The position numbers were made by a program, and so were the translations under genes. A stretch of DNA of 64,000 nucleotides from Paralteromonas sediminis (GTDB lineage: Bacteria > Pseudomonadota > Gammaproteobacteria > Enterobacterales > Alteromonadaceae): the NCBI RefSeq assembly GCF_003820355.1, contig NZ_RPOK01000001.1, positions 770,847 through 834,846 of the forward strand, given 5' to 3'. Shown one piece after another: positions 45,027 through 53,149 of this stretch; position 1 is the stretch's first letter, and the number at the start of each line of letters is the position of its first letter. The notes below the pieces were generated by a model. The model was not told the origin of the DNA. It worked only from the letters and a program-made list of their open reading frames with translations, and ran no database searches.

Positions 45027-46205
45027 TTAGTCAAAACTTACAATGGCGCCAAGCTCAATAAGCTGTGCATCAAATTCAAACAGGGCATTGTCGGAGGTGC
45101 GCTCCTGAAAACGGTACATTAATTCAATATCAAGCCAGCGCCTTAGGTCGTGGCTAAACCCAATGCCGATTTCCTGGCGCTTATCGGTGCGGCCAAGCGT
45201 TGAAGTAATATCGTATTCGGCAAAATCGTAGGTTGCTTTTAATTTAGTGCGCTCAGTAAAGGCGTGCTCAACACCTGTACGCAGGCTATTACTGATAAAA
45301 CCGCCTAACCCAAGGTTAGCCGATTCATTAATGGTTCGTGCTGCACCTATGGTGACCTTGGTGTAAGTATTCGGTAACCAGGTCATATCCAGGGCGTATG
45401 ACAAGCCAGAAATATCGTTAAAGGTGGCGCTGTCATCGTAACTTTTGGTTTGATAACCGGCTTTAAAGGTGCCGGATGTTTTGGCGGTAATTTCCCACTC
45501 AACACCCACTAAGTAACGGGCATCCTTACTGGACAAGTCAAACCGCTCAGTATTTTTATAGCTGACGTCGTCGTAACTGGCTTCGAACAGCATGCGGGTT
45601 TTAGGGGCTACACGGTAATAAAACTGGGCGGTAACGCCGTTTCGGTCTAAGTCGCGGTATTCTTGCTGATTGTTGTTATAGCGCTGCTGATTGTGATTAA
45701 GCATAAGCACAATCTGGCCAATACTGTCGCGACGGCCATACGCGCCCTTACCCTGTATGCGCACGATGTCCAGTTCGTTAAATTCTTGCAGGCCAAGTGT
45801 TGACTGATCGGTTACACCGGGCTCTTCAATGCGGTTTTGGTATTGCAATAGTAGGCCTGAAGTAAAGCGCTGGCTATGGTCTAGTTTGGCTTCAAACTTT
45901 AGGTCGTGAGAATCGTAGTCGAGATCATCAAGGTCGAAATACTTTTTATAGTCGCCCTGATAATTAACAGAAAAGCGGTGTTTGCCATACAAACCCACCA
46001 GTTCCAGTTCGGGGGTAACGGTTAAGCTGGTGTCAGACGCTTCTTCAGCTTGCCTTAGCACATTGCTGTCGTGGCCCAGATAGATGCCTGCGCCATAGGT
46101 AGCACCGGCTTCTTCCTGTGCATGTGCTGAAAATACACTGCATAGCATTGTCAGGCATACTGCGCGAGGTAACCGCGCCTGTTTTGTTGTAATTCTTAAC
46201 GCCAT
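45027..46205 (-). CDS. Outer-membrane beta-barrel protein of the polysaccharide locus
   Basis: 392 residues with a signal peptide (cleavage after FSAHAQ). Alternating, aromatic-ended strands run throughout (YLGHDSNVLRQ, FSVNYQGDYKKYF, LLLQYQNRIEEPG) and the protein ends in IVSFD. Barrels of this sort (putative porin 2 / EpsL-like) occur beside short Wza proteins and could act as the outer-membrane exit for the polymer. It is the first gene of the leftward operon. Confidence 0.8.
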   Translation of the reverse strand: MALRITTKQARLPRAVCLTMLCSVFSAHAQEEAGATYGAGIYLGHDSNVLRQAEEASDTSLTVTPELELVGLYGKHRFSVNYQGDYKKYFDLDDLDYDSHDLKFEAKLDHSQRFTSGLLLQYQNRIEEPGVTDQSTLGLQEFNELDIVRIQGKGAYGRRDSIGQIVLMLNHNQQRYNNNQQEYRDLDRNGVTAQFYYRVAPKTRMLFEASYDDVSYKNTERFDLSSKDARYLVGVEWEITAKTSGTFKAGYQTKSYDDSATFNDISGLSYALDMTWLPNTYTKVTIGAARTINESANLGLGGFISNSLRTGVEHAFTERTKLKATYDFAEYDITSTLGRTDKRQEIGIGFSHDLRRWLDIELMYRFQERTSDNALFEFDAQLIELGAIVSFD

Positions 46206-46320
46206 AAGCTTTTATACCAATTCCAAATACTTACACATCATCAACTACGTTTAGCTTACTGCAGACGTTAGCAAAAAACACCAGCGTTAATATTGCACCT
46301 TTACTCACTAACGCTTAAAA
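46206..46320 (-). promoter_or_regulatory. Upstream region of the leftward export operon
   Basis: 115 bases between the lasso-precursor terminator and the barrel gene. On the minus strand TATAAA lies about 10 bases before the start codon, too close for a normal promoter, and no clear -35/-10 pair or sigma-54 site is seen. The promoter is probably here but I cannot place it. Confidence 0.3.
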
Positions 46321-46322
46321 CT

Positions 46323-46378
46323 AAAACAGCGCCATTATCACACTTCGTATTTGAAGCTTATTGTGACATAGGGCGCTG
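46323..46378 (-). terminator. Terminator downstream of the lasso-peptide precursor
   Basis: On the minus strand CAGCGCC (46378-46372) pairs with GGCGCTG (46333-46327). An inner TGTCACA/TGTGATA-like stem and a CTTC/GAAG tip reinforce it, and TTTT follows. It lies 45 bases after the precursor stop and separates it from the polysaccharide export operon. Confidence 0.8.
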
Positions 46379-46422
46379 ATTTTCTTACTTCTTATTGTTA
46401 ACAGCTACTAGCCGCAGGCTAA

Positions 46423-46578
46423 TTAACCTTGGAACGGGTTACGCTTAGTGTGCCCGCCTTGCTCATCAGGAATACTGCCTGAAAAGCCTTTAGTTAGTTC
46501 GGCCAGTGTACCTGGGTTGTTAATAACCGGCTTAACGTACACTTTTTTGCTGTTAGTGTTCATATCTTGATTGTTCAT
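46423..46578 (-). CDS. Lasso-peptide precursor (predicted)
   Basis: 51 residues from the ATG at 46578 (AGGG 8 bases upstream). The leader holds the YxxP recognition motif (VYVKPVINNPGTLAELTKG): Y14, P17, a glycine at 23 and the threonine T29 at position -2 before the core. The predicted core is GFSGSIPDE followed by QGGHTKRNPFQG, 21 residues, with G1 as the ring amine and D8 or E9 as the ring acid, giving an 8- or 9-residue macrolactam. It starts 16 bases after the PEP-CTERM-like gene on the same strand. The cyclase, leader-binding, protease and exporter genes lie within 6 kb. The family fit is strong; ring size and bioactivity are not shown by sequence. Confidence 0.82.
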   Translation of the reverse strand: MNNQDMNTNSKKVYVKPVINNPGTLAELTKGFSGSIPDEQGGHTKRNPFQG

Positions 46579-46594
46579 AATATTAACCCTTTTC

Positions 46595-47302
46595 TTAAGC
46601 TTGACGCTTTCTGCGGGCAAACGCAGAGAAGGCAAGTGCCAGACCTAATAGTGAAAACACATGCGGTGCAGAAACTTTTTCGACCAGGTCAGTATCTGCC
46701 CAAAAAGAAAATCCGGCGTTGCTGGCAAATTCAAGCGTAAGGCTTGAGAACAATTCGCCTTCTACCTGGTCGTTGTAAGATGCTGCTACTTTGAAGTCGC
46801 TACCGGGTAACAAGAAGAAACCGCGACCCGTGCCACTGCCTAAGGTATCAAGTACCGGGCCGGCTGTTTCGTTGTCAAATACCGCCAGCAAATCACCTGA
46901 AGTGCTTACTGTACTGATAACTAGCTTATTGATGTTTGCGCCTTCTTGGAAAAACGACCATGCACCGTAAATTGTTGCACCTTCTGGCGTACATGGTGAA
47001 CATTCACCCAAAGTGAAACCTTCCTGTTCGAGGCTCCAGCCAGTGCCTGATACGCCACCGCTTAACTCTTCAGCATCATCATATTCATTGCCGCTTGTAC
47101 CAGGTACAGTGTTAATGGCTTGCCAGGTAAAGGTTTCGAAAAGTACATCGTCGATATAGGCGGATACCTGAATGCCTGCCATTTCATCGCCCGTTACTAC
47201 ATTGTCTGACACAATGTAAGCGGCCTGGCTGCTGAATGATGTCATTGCCATCAGCCCTGCGCCGGCTAGCAAGCTCAATGCAGATGAAAGTTTGTTCTTC
47301 AT
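46595..47302 (-). CDS. Exported protein with PEP-CTERM-like C-terminal sorting signal
   Basis: 235 residues from the second ATG (47302), which is 6 bases after AAGGA; the ATG at 47308 touches it. A signal peptide (to about SSQA) is followed by a beta-rich domain with a C-x-x-C pair (GECSPCTPEG). The C-terminus is tripartite: a short motif VSAPHV in place of the usual V-P-E-P, a hydrophobic helix (FSLLGLALAFSAFA), and RRKRQA. This is the form of exosortase substrates in Alteromonadales. No exosortase gene is in the window. The stop is only 16 bases before the lasso precursor start, so the two are co-transcribed. Confidence 0.75.
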   Translation of the reverse strand: MKNKLSSALSLLAGAGLMAMTSFSSQAAYIVSDNVVTGDEMAGIQVSAYIDDVLFETFTWQAINTVPGTSGNEYDDAEELSGGVSGTGWSLEQEGFTLGECSPCTPEGATIYGAWSFFQEGANINKLVISTVSTSGDLLAVFDNETAGPVLDTLGSGTGRGFFLLPGSDFKVAASYNDQVEGELFSSLTLEFASNAGFSFWADTDLVEKVSAPHVFSLLGLALAFSAFARRKRQA

Positions 47303-47551
47303 ATTCATTCCTTAACCCTTATTCAGGCATTATCGCTTTATGCGTTATTTTCAACTGGTCGCAAAAAAACTCTGTAGAAGCGCGCCTGAGCGGGCCTCTT
47401 TAAATTCTGTTTTGTATTTTTAGGTCATGTTGATTTTGAGGTGCTGGTCCATTCTAGAGGATCCCTAAATCAAACACGCTCACATGACTGGTCTTTCCAC
47501 TTACCGATAAAGCAAAAAGCGGGCCTGTTTTGAAAAATGCTTTTAATACAG

Positions 47552-47591
47552 GGGTATAGAAGAACGTTTTAGCGTTAGATACCCAGTTTTT
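47552..47591 (+). terminator. Stem-loop with T run in the divergent region
   Basis: GGGTAT and ATACCC enclose an inner AACG/CGTT pair, and AGTTTTT follows on the plus strand. No gene precedes it on that strand, so it may end an antisense or small RNA, or serve as an operator. Confidence 0.4.
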
Positions 47592-47693
47592 CCCAAGTAA
47601 ACCGTGAAGTGTAAAAAATGCTGACAAAAAACGGCTTAGTTTTGAATGGCTTAGGTTTTACAAAATTTTAACCTTTTGCTGGTAGCCGCTTCG

Positions 47694-47722
47694 TTGCATT
47701 TTTTTTATCAAGTGCGCATTAT
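47694..47722 (+). promoter_or_regulatory. Sigma-70-type promoter of the lasso cyclase gene
   Basis: TTGCAT (47694-47699), 17 bases, CATTAT (47717-47722), ending 33 bases before the GTG start. Confidence 0.6.
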
Positions 47723-47755
47723 CGTTTTTCAATTCATAAATTGTAGTGATTACTG

Positions 47756-49705
47756 GTGCCGTTAACTTCTTCTGACATAGTGCTGTATGGCAGGCATGCC
47801 GGTCAGGCTGCGCAAGTGCTGCAGGATATTTTGCATGCGCAAACACCGAATAATGCGCAGCCGGTCAGGCTGGCTTTTGTCAGTAAAAATAGAGTGTTAG
47901 CACAGGTTTTACCGAATGCTGATAGCCGTTTCCCTGTTTCAGACTATGCCAAACACGGAATGATTTGTCAGGCGTCCCCACATTTTTCAGCACCAAAAAA
48001 GGGCGGTTTTGCCCCATTTGAGGGAAATAGCAGCAAAAGTGAATTTTCCATAACACTTTTCTTACAGCAGCTGGCTTCTCAATGTGTAAAAGATTTTGAC
48101 ACTAGTTCAGTTTTAGACCAAAACGACTTGTTTTCACAAGCCGTCAACAGCCTAACTGGCGACTTTTACCTTGGCTGCCCCGATGAAAGCGGGCAGTGTT
48201 TTATGCTGGCTACGTCGGCGTTTAATGCCCAAACCCTGTTCTATGCTTCGTTCCCTGATTTAGCTGAAACCTACCTTATCAGCGCTAACCTGGCGCTGCT
48301 GTTACAACTTGTACCGCCTAAGGTATGCCAAACGGCGTTGAGTTTGTGGTTGTCGGGCAGGCCGGACCCTAACCGTTCTTTGTATGCCAACATCCATCAG
48401 GTGCCGCAGGCGAGCGTAGTGCTGTTTCGGCCTGGCTTAAGCCCCAGTACCCGTTTGTATTGGGATATTAACCCCAATACCACAGAGCACAGTGTAAAAA
48501 GGCCGCTGAATGACTATCAGGACGAGTTAAGCGCAATACTGCAAAGCAGTGTGGCTGATTGTCTGCCCCCATCGGACGGGCAAATTGGCGATACCTTGTT
48601 TACTCAGTTGAGCGGGGGCATGGATTCCACGTCAGTCTCTGCCACGGCCTGGGCGCTGGCGCAGCAGCAGGGGCTTAACCTGCACAGCGTGTCGCATACC
48701 TATAAACATACCGCTGCCTGTGACGAGAGCGATAATATTGCTGCGATGATCGCACGCTACCCGTTTACCCAAAGCCATTTTATTGAGCTGGATAAGTTTA
48801 CCCCTATGCGCTTTGGAGAGGTGTATCCTACCCATGTACAAAGCCCTGGCATGGTACTCTCTCCCAAATACCACGAAGAAGCCGCCTTGCTAAACGCGCA
48901 GGGGGCGGGCACCTTGTTAACCGGTAACGGCGGTGACGAAATGTTCTGGGGGCACAGCTTAGTCTATTTTGACCGGCTAATGGCCGGTGATATGTCGGTG
49001 GTTGGTGAGGTAAGCCGAAGTGCCAGGCAATTGGGCTTACCGGTATGGGGGGCCTTGAAAAGTGCCTTGCTGGGGCCTTTAAAGCGTCAGCTGGCCAGCA
49101 CCTTAAAAGGTGATCCTATTGAGCAGCGCCTGGCGGCATTTGCGTATCCTGCCTGGCTAACCGGCCAAGCCAGAGCGCTGATTGAGGCTGCCCCCAAAAG
49201 GGCCAACCCTTTTACCGGGAGCAAACACAACCTGGCCCGCTATGCCCGCTACGAGGGCTTGTTTCAAACCTCTACCTTTAATTCAATGCGCTCTTATCAG
49301 GCCGTGTTTGATAACTATGGCTTGCAGGTAAAGCACCCGTTAATGAACAAGGCGCTGGCCCAGTTTAGTTTTGATGTACCCCAGCACCTGCATATTAGCG
49401 GAGAATTTCCCAAACTATTATTGCGCCAGGCCATGAGCGGCAAATTGCCGGAACAGGTATGCTGGAACAAAAGCAAAACCGTGTTTGATCAGCATTTTGC
49501 CAATTTGATTAAACACAACCAAACCGAAATACGGGCACTGCTGGCCCATGAGGCGCTGGCCGATTTAGGGCTAATTGATAACCATCAGGTACTTAGCAGC
49601 TTTGATAAGGTGGTGGCCAGCCCTGTGCCGAGTTTGCAGGTGGATTTGTTATACGCGATTTTAGTGCAGTCCTGGTATCAGACTTATTGTGTGGCTAACG
49701 CCTGA
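47756..49705 (+). CDS. Lasso cyclase (asparagine-synthetase-like, C protein)
   Basis: 649 residues from GTG 47756. The N-terminal domain (about 1-240) resembles the glutaminase fold but has no Cys at position 2, as in lasso cyclases, which do not need glutamine. The ATP-pyrophosphatase motif SGGMDS is at 286-291, and LLTGNGGDEMFWG follows near 385. It should adenylate the Asp or Glu side chain of the core and close the ring on the N-terminal Gly. It is divergent from the precursor operon and converges on B2 with a 22-base overlap. An ordinary asparagine synthetase is possible in principle but unlikely beside B1 and B2. Confidence 0.88.
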   Translation: MPLTSSDIVLYGRHAGQAAQVLQDILHAQTPNNAQPVRLAFVSKNRVLAQVLPNADSRFPVSDYAKHGMICQASPHFSAPKKGGFAPFEGNSSKSEFSITLFLQQLASQCVKDFDTSSVLDQNDLFSQAVNSLTGDFYLGCPDESGQCFMLATSAFNAQTLFYASFPDLAETYLISANLALLLQLVPPKVCQTALSLWLSGRPDPNRSLYANIHQVPQASVVLFRPGLSPSTRLYWDINPNTTEHSVKRPLNDYQDELSAILQSSVADCLPPSDGQIGDTLFTQLSGGMDSTSVSATAWALAQQQGLNLHSVSHTYKHTAACDESDNIAAMIARYPFTQSHFIELDKFTPMRFGEVYPTHVQSPGMVLSPKYHEEAALLNAQGAGTLLTGNGGDEMFWGHSLVYFDRLMAGDMSVVGEVSRSARQLGLPVWGALKSALLGPLKRQLASTLKGDPIEQRLAAFAYPAWLTGQARALIEAAPKRANPFTGSKHNLARYARYEGLFQTSTFNSMRSYQAVFDNYGLQVKHPLMNKALAQFSFDVPQHLHISGEFPKLLLRQAMSGKLPEQVCWNKSKTVFDQHFANLIKHNQTEIRALLAHEALADLGLIDNHQVLSSFDKVVASPVPSLQVDLLYAILVQSWYQTYCVANA

Positions 49706-50124
49706 ATTAGTTTTTGCGTGTCGTCGGTTATTTCTGAATACTGGGCCACATTGTCTGCCGTATCATTCAGACATTCCCCCACAAGGCTTAACCAGGCATG
49801 GGCCGCAAGCTGTTTATTGTCGTCAAACTTCACCCCGATATGCAGTGTTGGTGCTATGCCTTGCTGGTTTAGCAGGGTTTTTAATGCCAGGGTGCGGCGC
49901 ATACAGTTAAAGGGGTAAGGGGATTTACGCACTACCAGAGCCAGATGTTTGGCCACATACTGGGCCGTGGCTAAATGGGCATTGCTGCTTACCGTGCCAG
50001 AGGGCGAAGTAAGCGCCGGCTTCCAGGCTGAATAGGCTGAGAAACGCAGGGTAATATCCCACTTTATCAGTTGATATAGCACCTGTAGGAGTAGGCTTAA
50101 ACGATACCCTTTTATGTACACCAT
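49684..50124 (-). CDS. Lasso-peptide B2 protein (transglutaminase-like leader protease)
   Basis: 146 residues. The Cys-His-Asp triad of the family is visible: C74 in PFNCMRRTLALKTLLNQQGI, H109 in LAAHAWLSL, and D121 in ECLNDT. It cleaves the leader at the T-K-G site of the precursor. It starts in the stop of the B1 gene (ATGA-type overlap), so the two are coupled. Separate B1 and B2 genes are less usual in proteobacteria, where the two are often fused (McjB type). Confidence 0.9.
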   Translation of the reverse strand: MVYIKGYRLSLLLQVLYQLIKWDITLRFSAYSAWKPALTSPSGTVSSNAHLATAQYVAKHLALVVRKSPYPFNCMRRTLALKTLLNQQGIAPTLHIGVKFDDNKQLAAHAWLSLVGECLNDTADNVAQYSEITDDTQKLIQALATQ

Positions 50125-50399
50125 CAGGCAGGTTCAACCAGCTTCTTTTCCAGTAGCGTGCTGATCATCGCTTGCACATCGCGGGTAACGTCTTGTTCTG
50201 TGGCGTCGTATTCTGCGCATACTTTGCTCACTACTTCAGGCACGCTGTCTCCGGCTTTTAGCCAGTCGAGTATTTGTGTGGCCATGGTATTTAACGTGTA
50301 GTACTGGCCACTTTCCATATCCAGAATAACCATTTCACCCGACACACTTTGCACCAGAGCAGATTCGCACAGGCTAATTCGTTGGGGAAGTGAAGTCAT
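50124..50399 (-). CDS. PqqD-family leader-recognition protein (lasso B1)
   Basis: 91 residues. The PqqD pattern is clear: VSGEMVILDMESGQYYTLNTMATQILDWL, then a helical second half (PEVVSKVCAEYDATEQDVTRDVQAMISTLLEKKLV), each cited as one family feature in parts. It binds the YxxP leader motif and delivers the precursor to B2 and the cyclase. AAAGGACGG stands before the start. It sits between the exporter and B2 genes of one operon. Confidence 0.9.
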   Translation of the reverse strand: MTSLPQRISLCESALVQSVSGEMVILDMESGQYYTLNTMATQILDWLKAGDSVPEVVSKVCAEYDATEQDVTRDVQAMISTLLEKKLVEPA

Positions 50400-50443
50400 A
50401 GAAGGCCGTCCTTTCGCTGTTTATGGGTGATTTACAAGATAAA

Positions 50444-52096
50444 TTACTTCTCGACAATCTCAAACCGATCAATGGCATACACCTTATCTGCAATTTTTTG
50501 CATGTTTGTGTCGTGGGTAACAATAATGACAGTGCGGCCTGCCAACAGCTGTTTGATCAGCGCCGCAAACTCTTCGTGGCCCTGCTCGTCAGAAGCCGAG
50601 GTAGGCTCGTCAAAAATAATAATACGGCTGTTGAGCAAAAGCGCCCTGGCCAGTGAAATTTTCTGGCGCTGCCCGGCAGACAATAACACACCGTTTTCGC
50701 CTACCTGTGCATGGTAGCCATCTTCTAACTGATTTATAAAGCGGTCGGCACCTGATGCTTTTGCGGCTTTCACAACCTGTTCCAAACTGGTGTCAGGGCG
50801 GCCATAGGCAATGTTTTCAAAAATGCTGCCGTTACTTAAGGCCACGTCCTGCGACACAAGGGCAATATGACTGCGTAGCGATTGCAGGCTGACTTTCGAA
50901 ATGTCCTGATCATCAAGCAAAATACGACCCTGCTTGGGTTCGATAAAGCGCATAAGTAAATGCAAGATGGTGGTTTTGCCCGCGCCGTTGTCGCCGATGA
51001 GCAGGGTAATGTTGTCGGGTTTAAATTCAGCATTTACGTTGGCAAGCAAAGGCTTGCCGCCATCATAGTGAAAGGTGATATTTTCCAGTTGAATATGGCC
51101 CTGTTTAAACGCGAGCTCATTGGCGCTCTCATCGATGGTTTCAGGTTCAATTTGCAGTACATCCAAAATGCGTTTAGACGCACCCTGCGCCTGCTGATAC
51201 TGGCCATAGGTTGCCGCCAGGCCACTCATGGGTTTGGCAAATAGCAGGCCGTACATTAGCAGGGTGATCAGTTCAGAAATGGTCAGCTCACCACTTCGGT
51301 AGTGAAGCACACTCACCAGGGCGATTAGCACTATGCCAATGGAGATAAGCATTTGTACCAGGGGCGATAACAACGCCTGAATGTGAAACTGCGAGCGTCT
51401 TAGCTCCAGCATTTTTTCGGTGTTGTGTTTAAATTTGTCGCTTTCGGTTTGCTCACGACCAAACGATTTAAGCAGGTGAATAGCACCAATATTTTCAGAG
51501 GCATGGGCCACAATGCTGGCCTGCTGCTCGGTAACCTGCTCAGACAGCGGACGAATACGCTTGCCCAGAAGCTTGAGCAATAAGTAGAAGCCCGGAATAC
51601 ACACAGCAATAATTAACGCCAGGTACACATTAATACTGGCCATCAGGATAAGCGAGCCCACCGCAATAATAAGACTGGGGGCCAGACTGGTTAAAATGCC
51701 GGATAAAAAGTAGGCCAGTACATTGGCATCATTGCTGATGAGCGCCAGAATTTCGCCTTTTTTGCGCTTAGAAAAATAGCTAATAGGTAGCATTTGTACG
51801 TGGTCGTACAGCCTACAGCTGAGGCTAGACAGAATATTCGCGCCTATCATATTAATGCGAAAGCTGAACTGGTAGCGAACCAGTGCCTGAATAACAATTA
51901 ACGCCAGCCAGGCACCAATAAAGTAGGAGTAATGGGCATCAATGGCTGTAGGCTCACCTAGCGCTGCACTGGAAAACTGCCCCACCAGATACGGAATACC
52001 CAGGCTGACGGCACTTTCAACCAGCATCAACACCATAATAAAGGCGTACTTATGCTTTTGAGGTTTAACGTATTCTAAAAAGTGGTTGATAAACAT
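50444..52096 (-). CDS. ABC exporter of the lasso cluster (D protein)
   Basis: 550 residues: six-helix membrane domain (about 15-310), then an ATPase with Walker A GDNGAGKTT, signature LSAGQRQKISLARALL (second G replaced by A), Walker B RIIIFDEPTSASD and switch histidine in VTHDT. It lacks a peptidase domain, as expected when B2 removes the leader. It would export the mature lasso peptide and give self-protection. It leads the leftward D-B1-B2 operon, with 44 bases before B1. Confidence 0.88.
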   Translation of the reverse strand: MFINHFLEYVKPQKHKYAFIMVLMLVESAVSLGIPYLVGQFSSAALGEPTAIDAHYSYFIGAWLALIVIQALVRYQFSFRINMIGANILSSLSCRLYDHVQMLPISYFSKRKKGEILALISNDANVLAYFLSGILTSLAPSLIIAVGSLILMASINVYLALIIAVCIPGFYLLLKLLGKRIRPLSEQVTEQQASIVAHASENIGAIHLLKSFGREQTESDKFKHNTEKMLELRRSQFHIQALLSPLVQMLISIGIVLIALVSVLHYRSGELTISELITLLMYGLLFAKPMSGLAATYGQYQQAQGASKRILDVLQIEPETIDESANELAFKQGHIQLENITFHYDGGKPLLANVNAEFKPDNITLLIGDNGAGKTTILHLLMRFIEPKQGRILLDDQDISKVSLQSLRSHIALVSQDVALSNGSIFENIAYGRPDTSLEQVVKAAKASGADRFINQLEDGYHAQVGENGVLLSAGQRQKISLARALLLNSRIIIFDEPTSASDEQGHEEFAALIKQLLAGRTVIIVTHDTNMQKIADKVYAIDRFEIVEK

Positions 52097-52244
52097 GTGA
52101 CTGGGTCAAAGGATACGGCAAACTTATCGTATCTTAACCTTGGTCTCTTGCAAAGCACCCATTGCAGTGGTCAGAACTGACACTTAAACAGTTTACGCTT
52201 TGTCGTATATCAGGTTTAATAACTCAACCTTCCTTGTTTAGCTA

Positions 52245-53078
52245 ATGCGGCATGCCATGGAACAAGAATTGGAACAAATCCAAACCCTGTATAACACTCT
52301 CACTGAGTTTGCTGTGACCTACAGCTTTCAGATAGTGGGTGCCATTATTATCATTATTATTGGTGCCTGGGTGGCCAGCAAAGTGGGGCACTTTGTTGAA
52401 CACACCATGCGGGCCCGTGAGATTGACATCACCTTAAGCCGTTTTACCGGCGGCACCGCCAAAACCATTGTACTGGTGCTGGTATTTATTATCGCATTGG
52501 GGCAGTTGGGCATAAGTGTGACGCCTTTTATTGCTGCCATTGGTGCTTTGGGTTTGGGTGCGGGTTTAGCCATTCAGGGCATGCTGTCGAACTATGCTGC
52601 CGGGTTTACCATTATTATCACCCGGCCTTTTGTAGTGAACGACACCATAAAAGTGCAGGGTGTGGCCGGCCTGGTGGCCGAGGTGCATTTGGGCTACACC
52701 ATTTTGCTGGATGAAGACAATGTGCGTATTCAAATTCCCAATCGTCTGATTGTGGGTGAAATTCTGCATAATTCAGCGGGTAATATTTTGGTTGAGCTGA
52801 GCATTGGTGTTGCCTACAGCTCGAATACCGATGAGGTGATGAGCGTTATCAGCAACGCGCTGGAGAAGGTTGAGGGCATTGATGAAAACAACGTGCCTTT
52901 AATTGGTATTGATAACTTTGGCGACAGCAGTATTAATTTTGGCGTGCGTTTTTGGGCGCCTACCGACAAACACTACCAGATAAAATACGCGGCGAATAAG
53001 GCCATTCACGACGCCATTATTGCTGCCAGTATTGAGATACCCTTTCCACAGCGGGAAGTGCGTATGCTTGGTGATTAG
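52245..53078 (+). CDS. MscS-family mechanosensitive channel
   Basis: 277 residues. Three N-terminal hydrophobic helices (about 25-45, 70-90, 95-130) are followed by the pore helix AIGALGLGAGLAIQGMLSNYAAGFTIIITRPF, the hallmark G/A-rich TM3 of MscS, and a cytoplasmic beta domain (VEVHLGYTILLDEDNVRIQIPN). It releases solutes on osmotic downshock. The start may be at 52245 or at the ATG 52257; neither has a good ribosome site. It stands alone on the plus strand before the AbgT gene. Confidence 0.93.
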   Translation: MRHAMEQELEQIQTLYNTLTEFAVTYSFQIVGAIIIIIIGAWVASKVGHFVEHTMRAREIDITLSRFTGGTAKTIVLVLVFIIALGQLGISVTPFIAAIGALGLGAGLAIQGMLSNYAAGFTIIITRPFVVNDTIKVQGVAGLVAEVHLGYTILLDEDNVRIQIPNRLIVGEILHNSAGNILVELSIGVAYSSNTDEVMSVISNALEKVEGIDENNVPLIGIDNFGDSSINFGVRFWAPTDKHYQIKYAANKAIHDAIIAASIEIPFPQREVRMLGD

Positions 53079-53149
53079 CCATTGCTGTGGCACACTGTGC
53101 CGCTTGGAAAAAACGACAGAAACAACAATATAATAAAAACGGAGAAACC

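Larger units (their letters stand above)
47303..47755. other. Divergent control region between the lasso precursor operon and the cyclase gene
   Basis: No gene seen on either strand. It holds a terminator-like hairpin (47552-47591), the promoter of the cyclase gene (47694-47722), and two copies of GCGGGCCT (near 47389 and 47519). The leftward promoter for the PEP-CTERM-like gene must lie here but I cannot place it with confidence. Confidence 0.55.

Noticed and set aside
46206-46320. Second sigma-54 promoter before the export operon
   Set aside because: On the minus strand TGG and GC occur (TGGTGTTTTTTGCT) but their spacing is two bases too short.
46595-47302. Presence of a local exosortase for the PEP-CTERM-like protein
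   Set aside because: No protein with the exosortase Cys-Arg-His membrane layout is encoded here; the VanZ-like protein is too short and lacks those residues in the right order.
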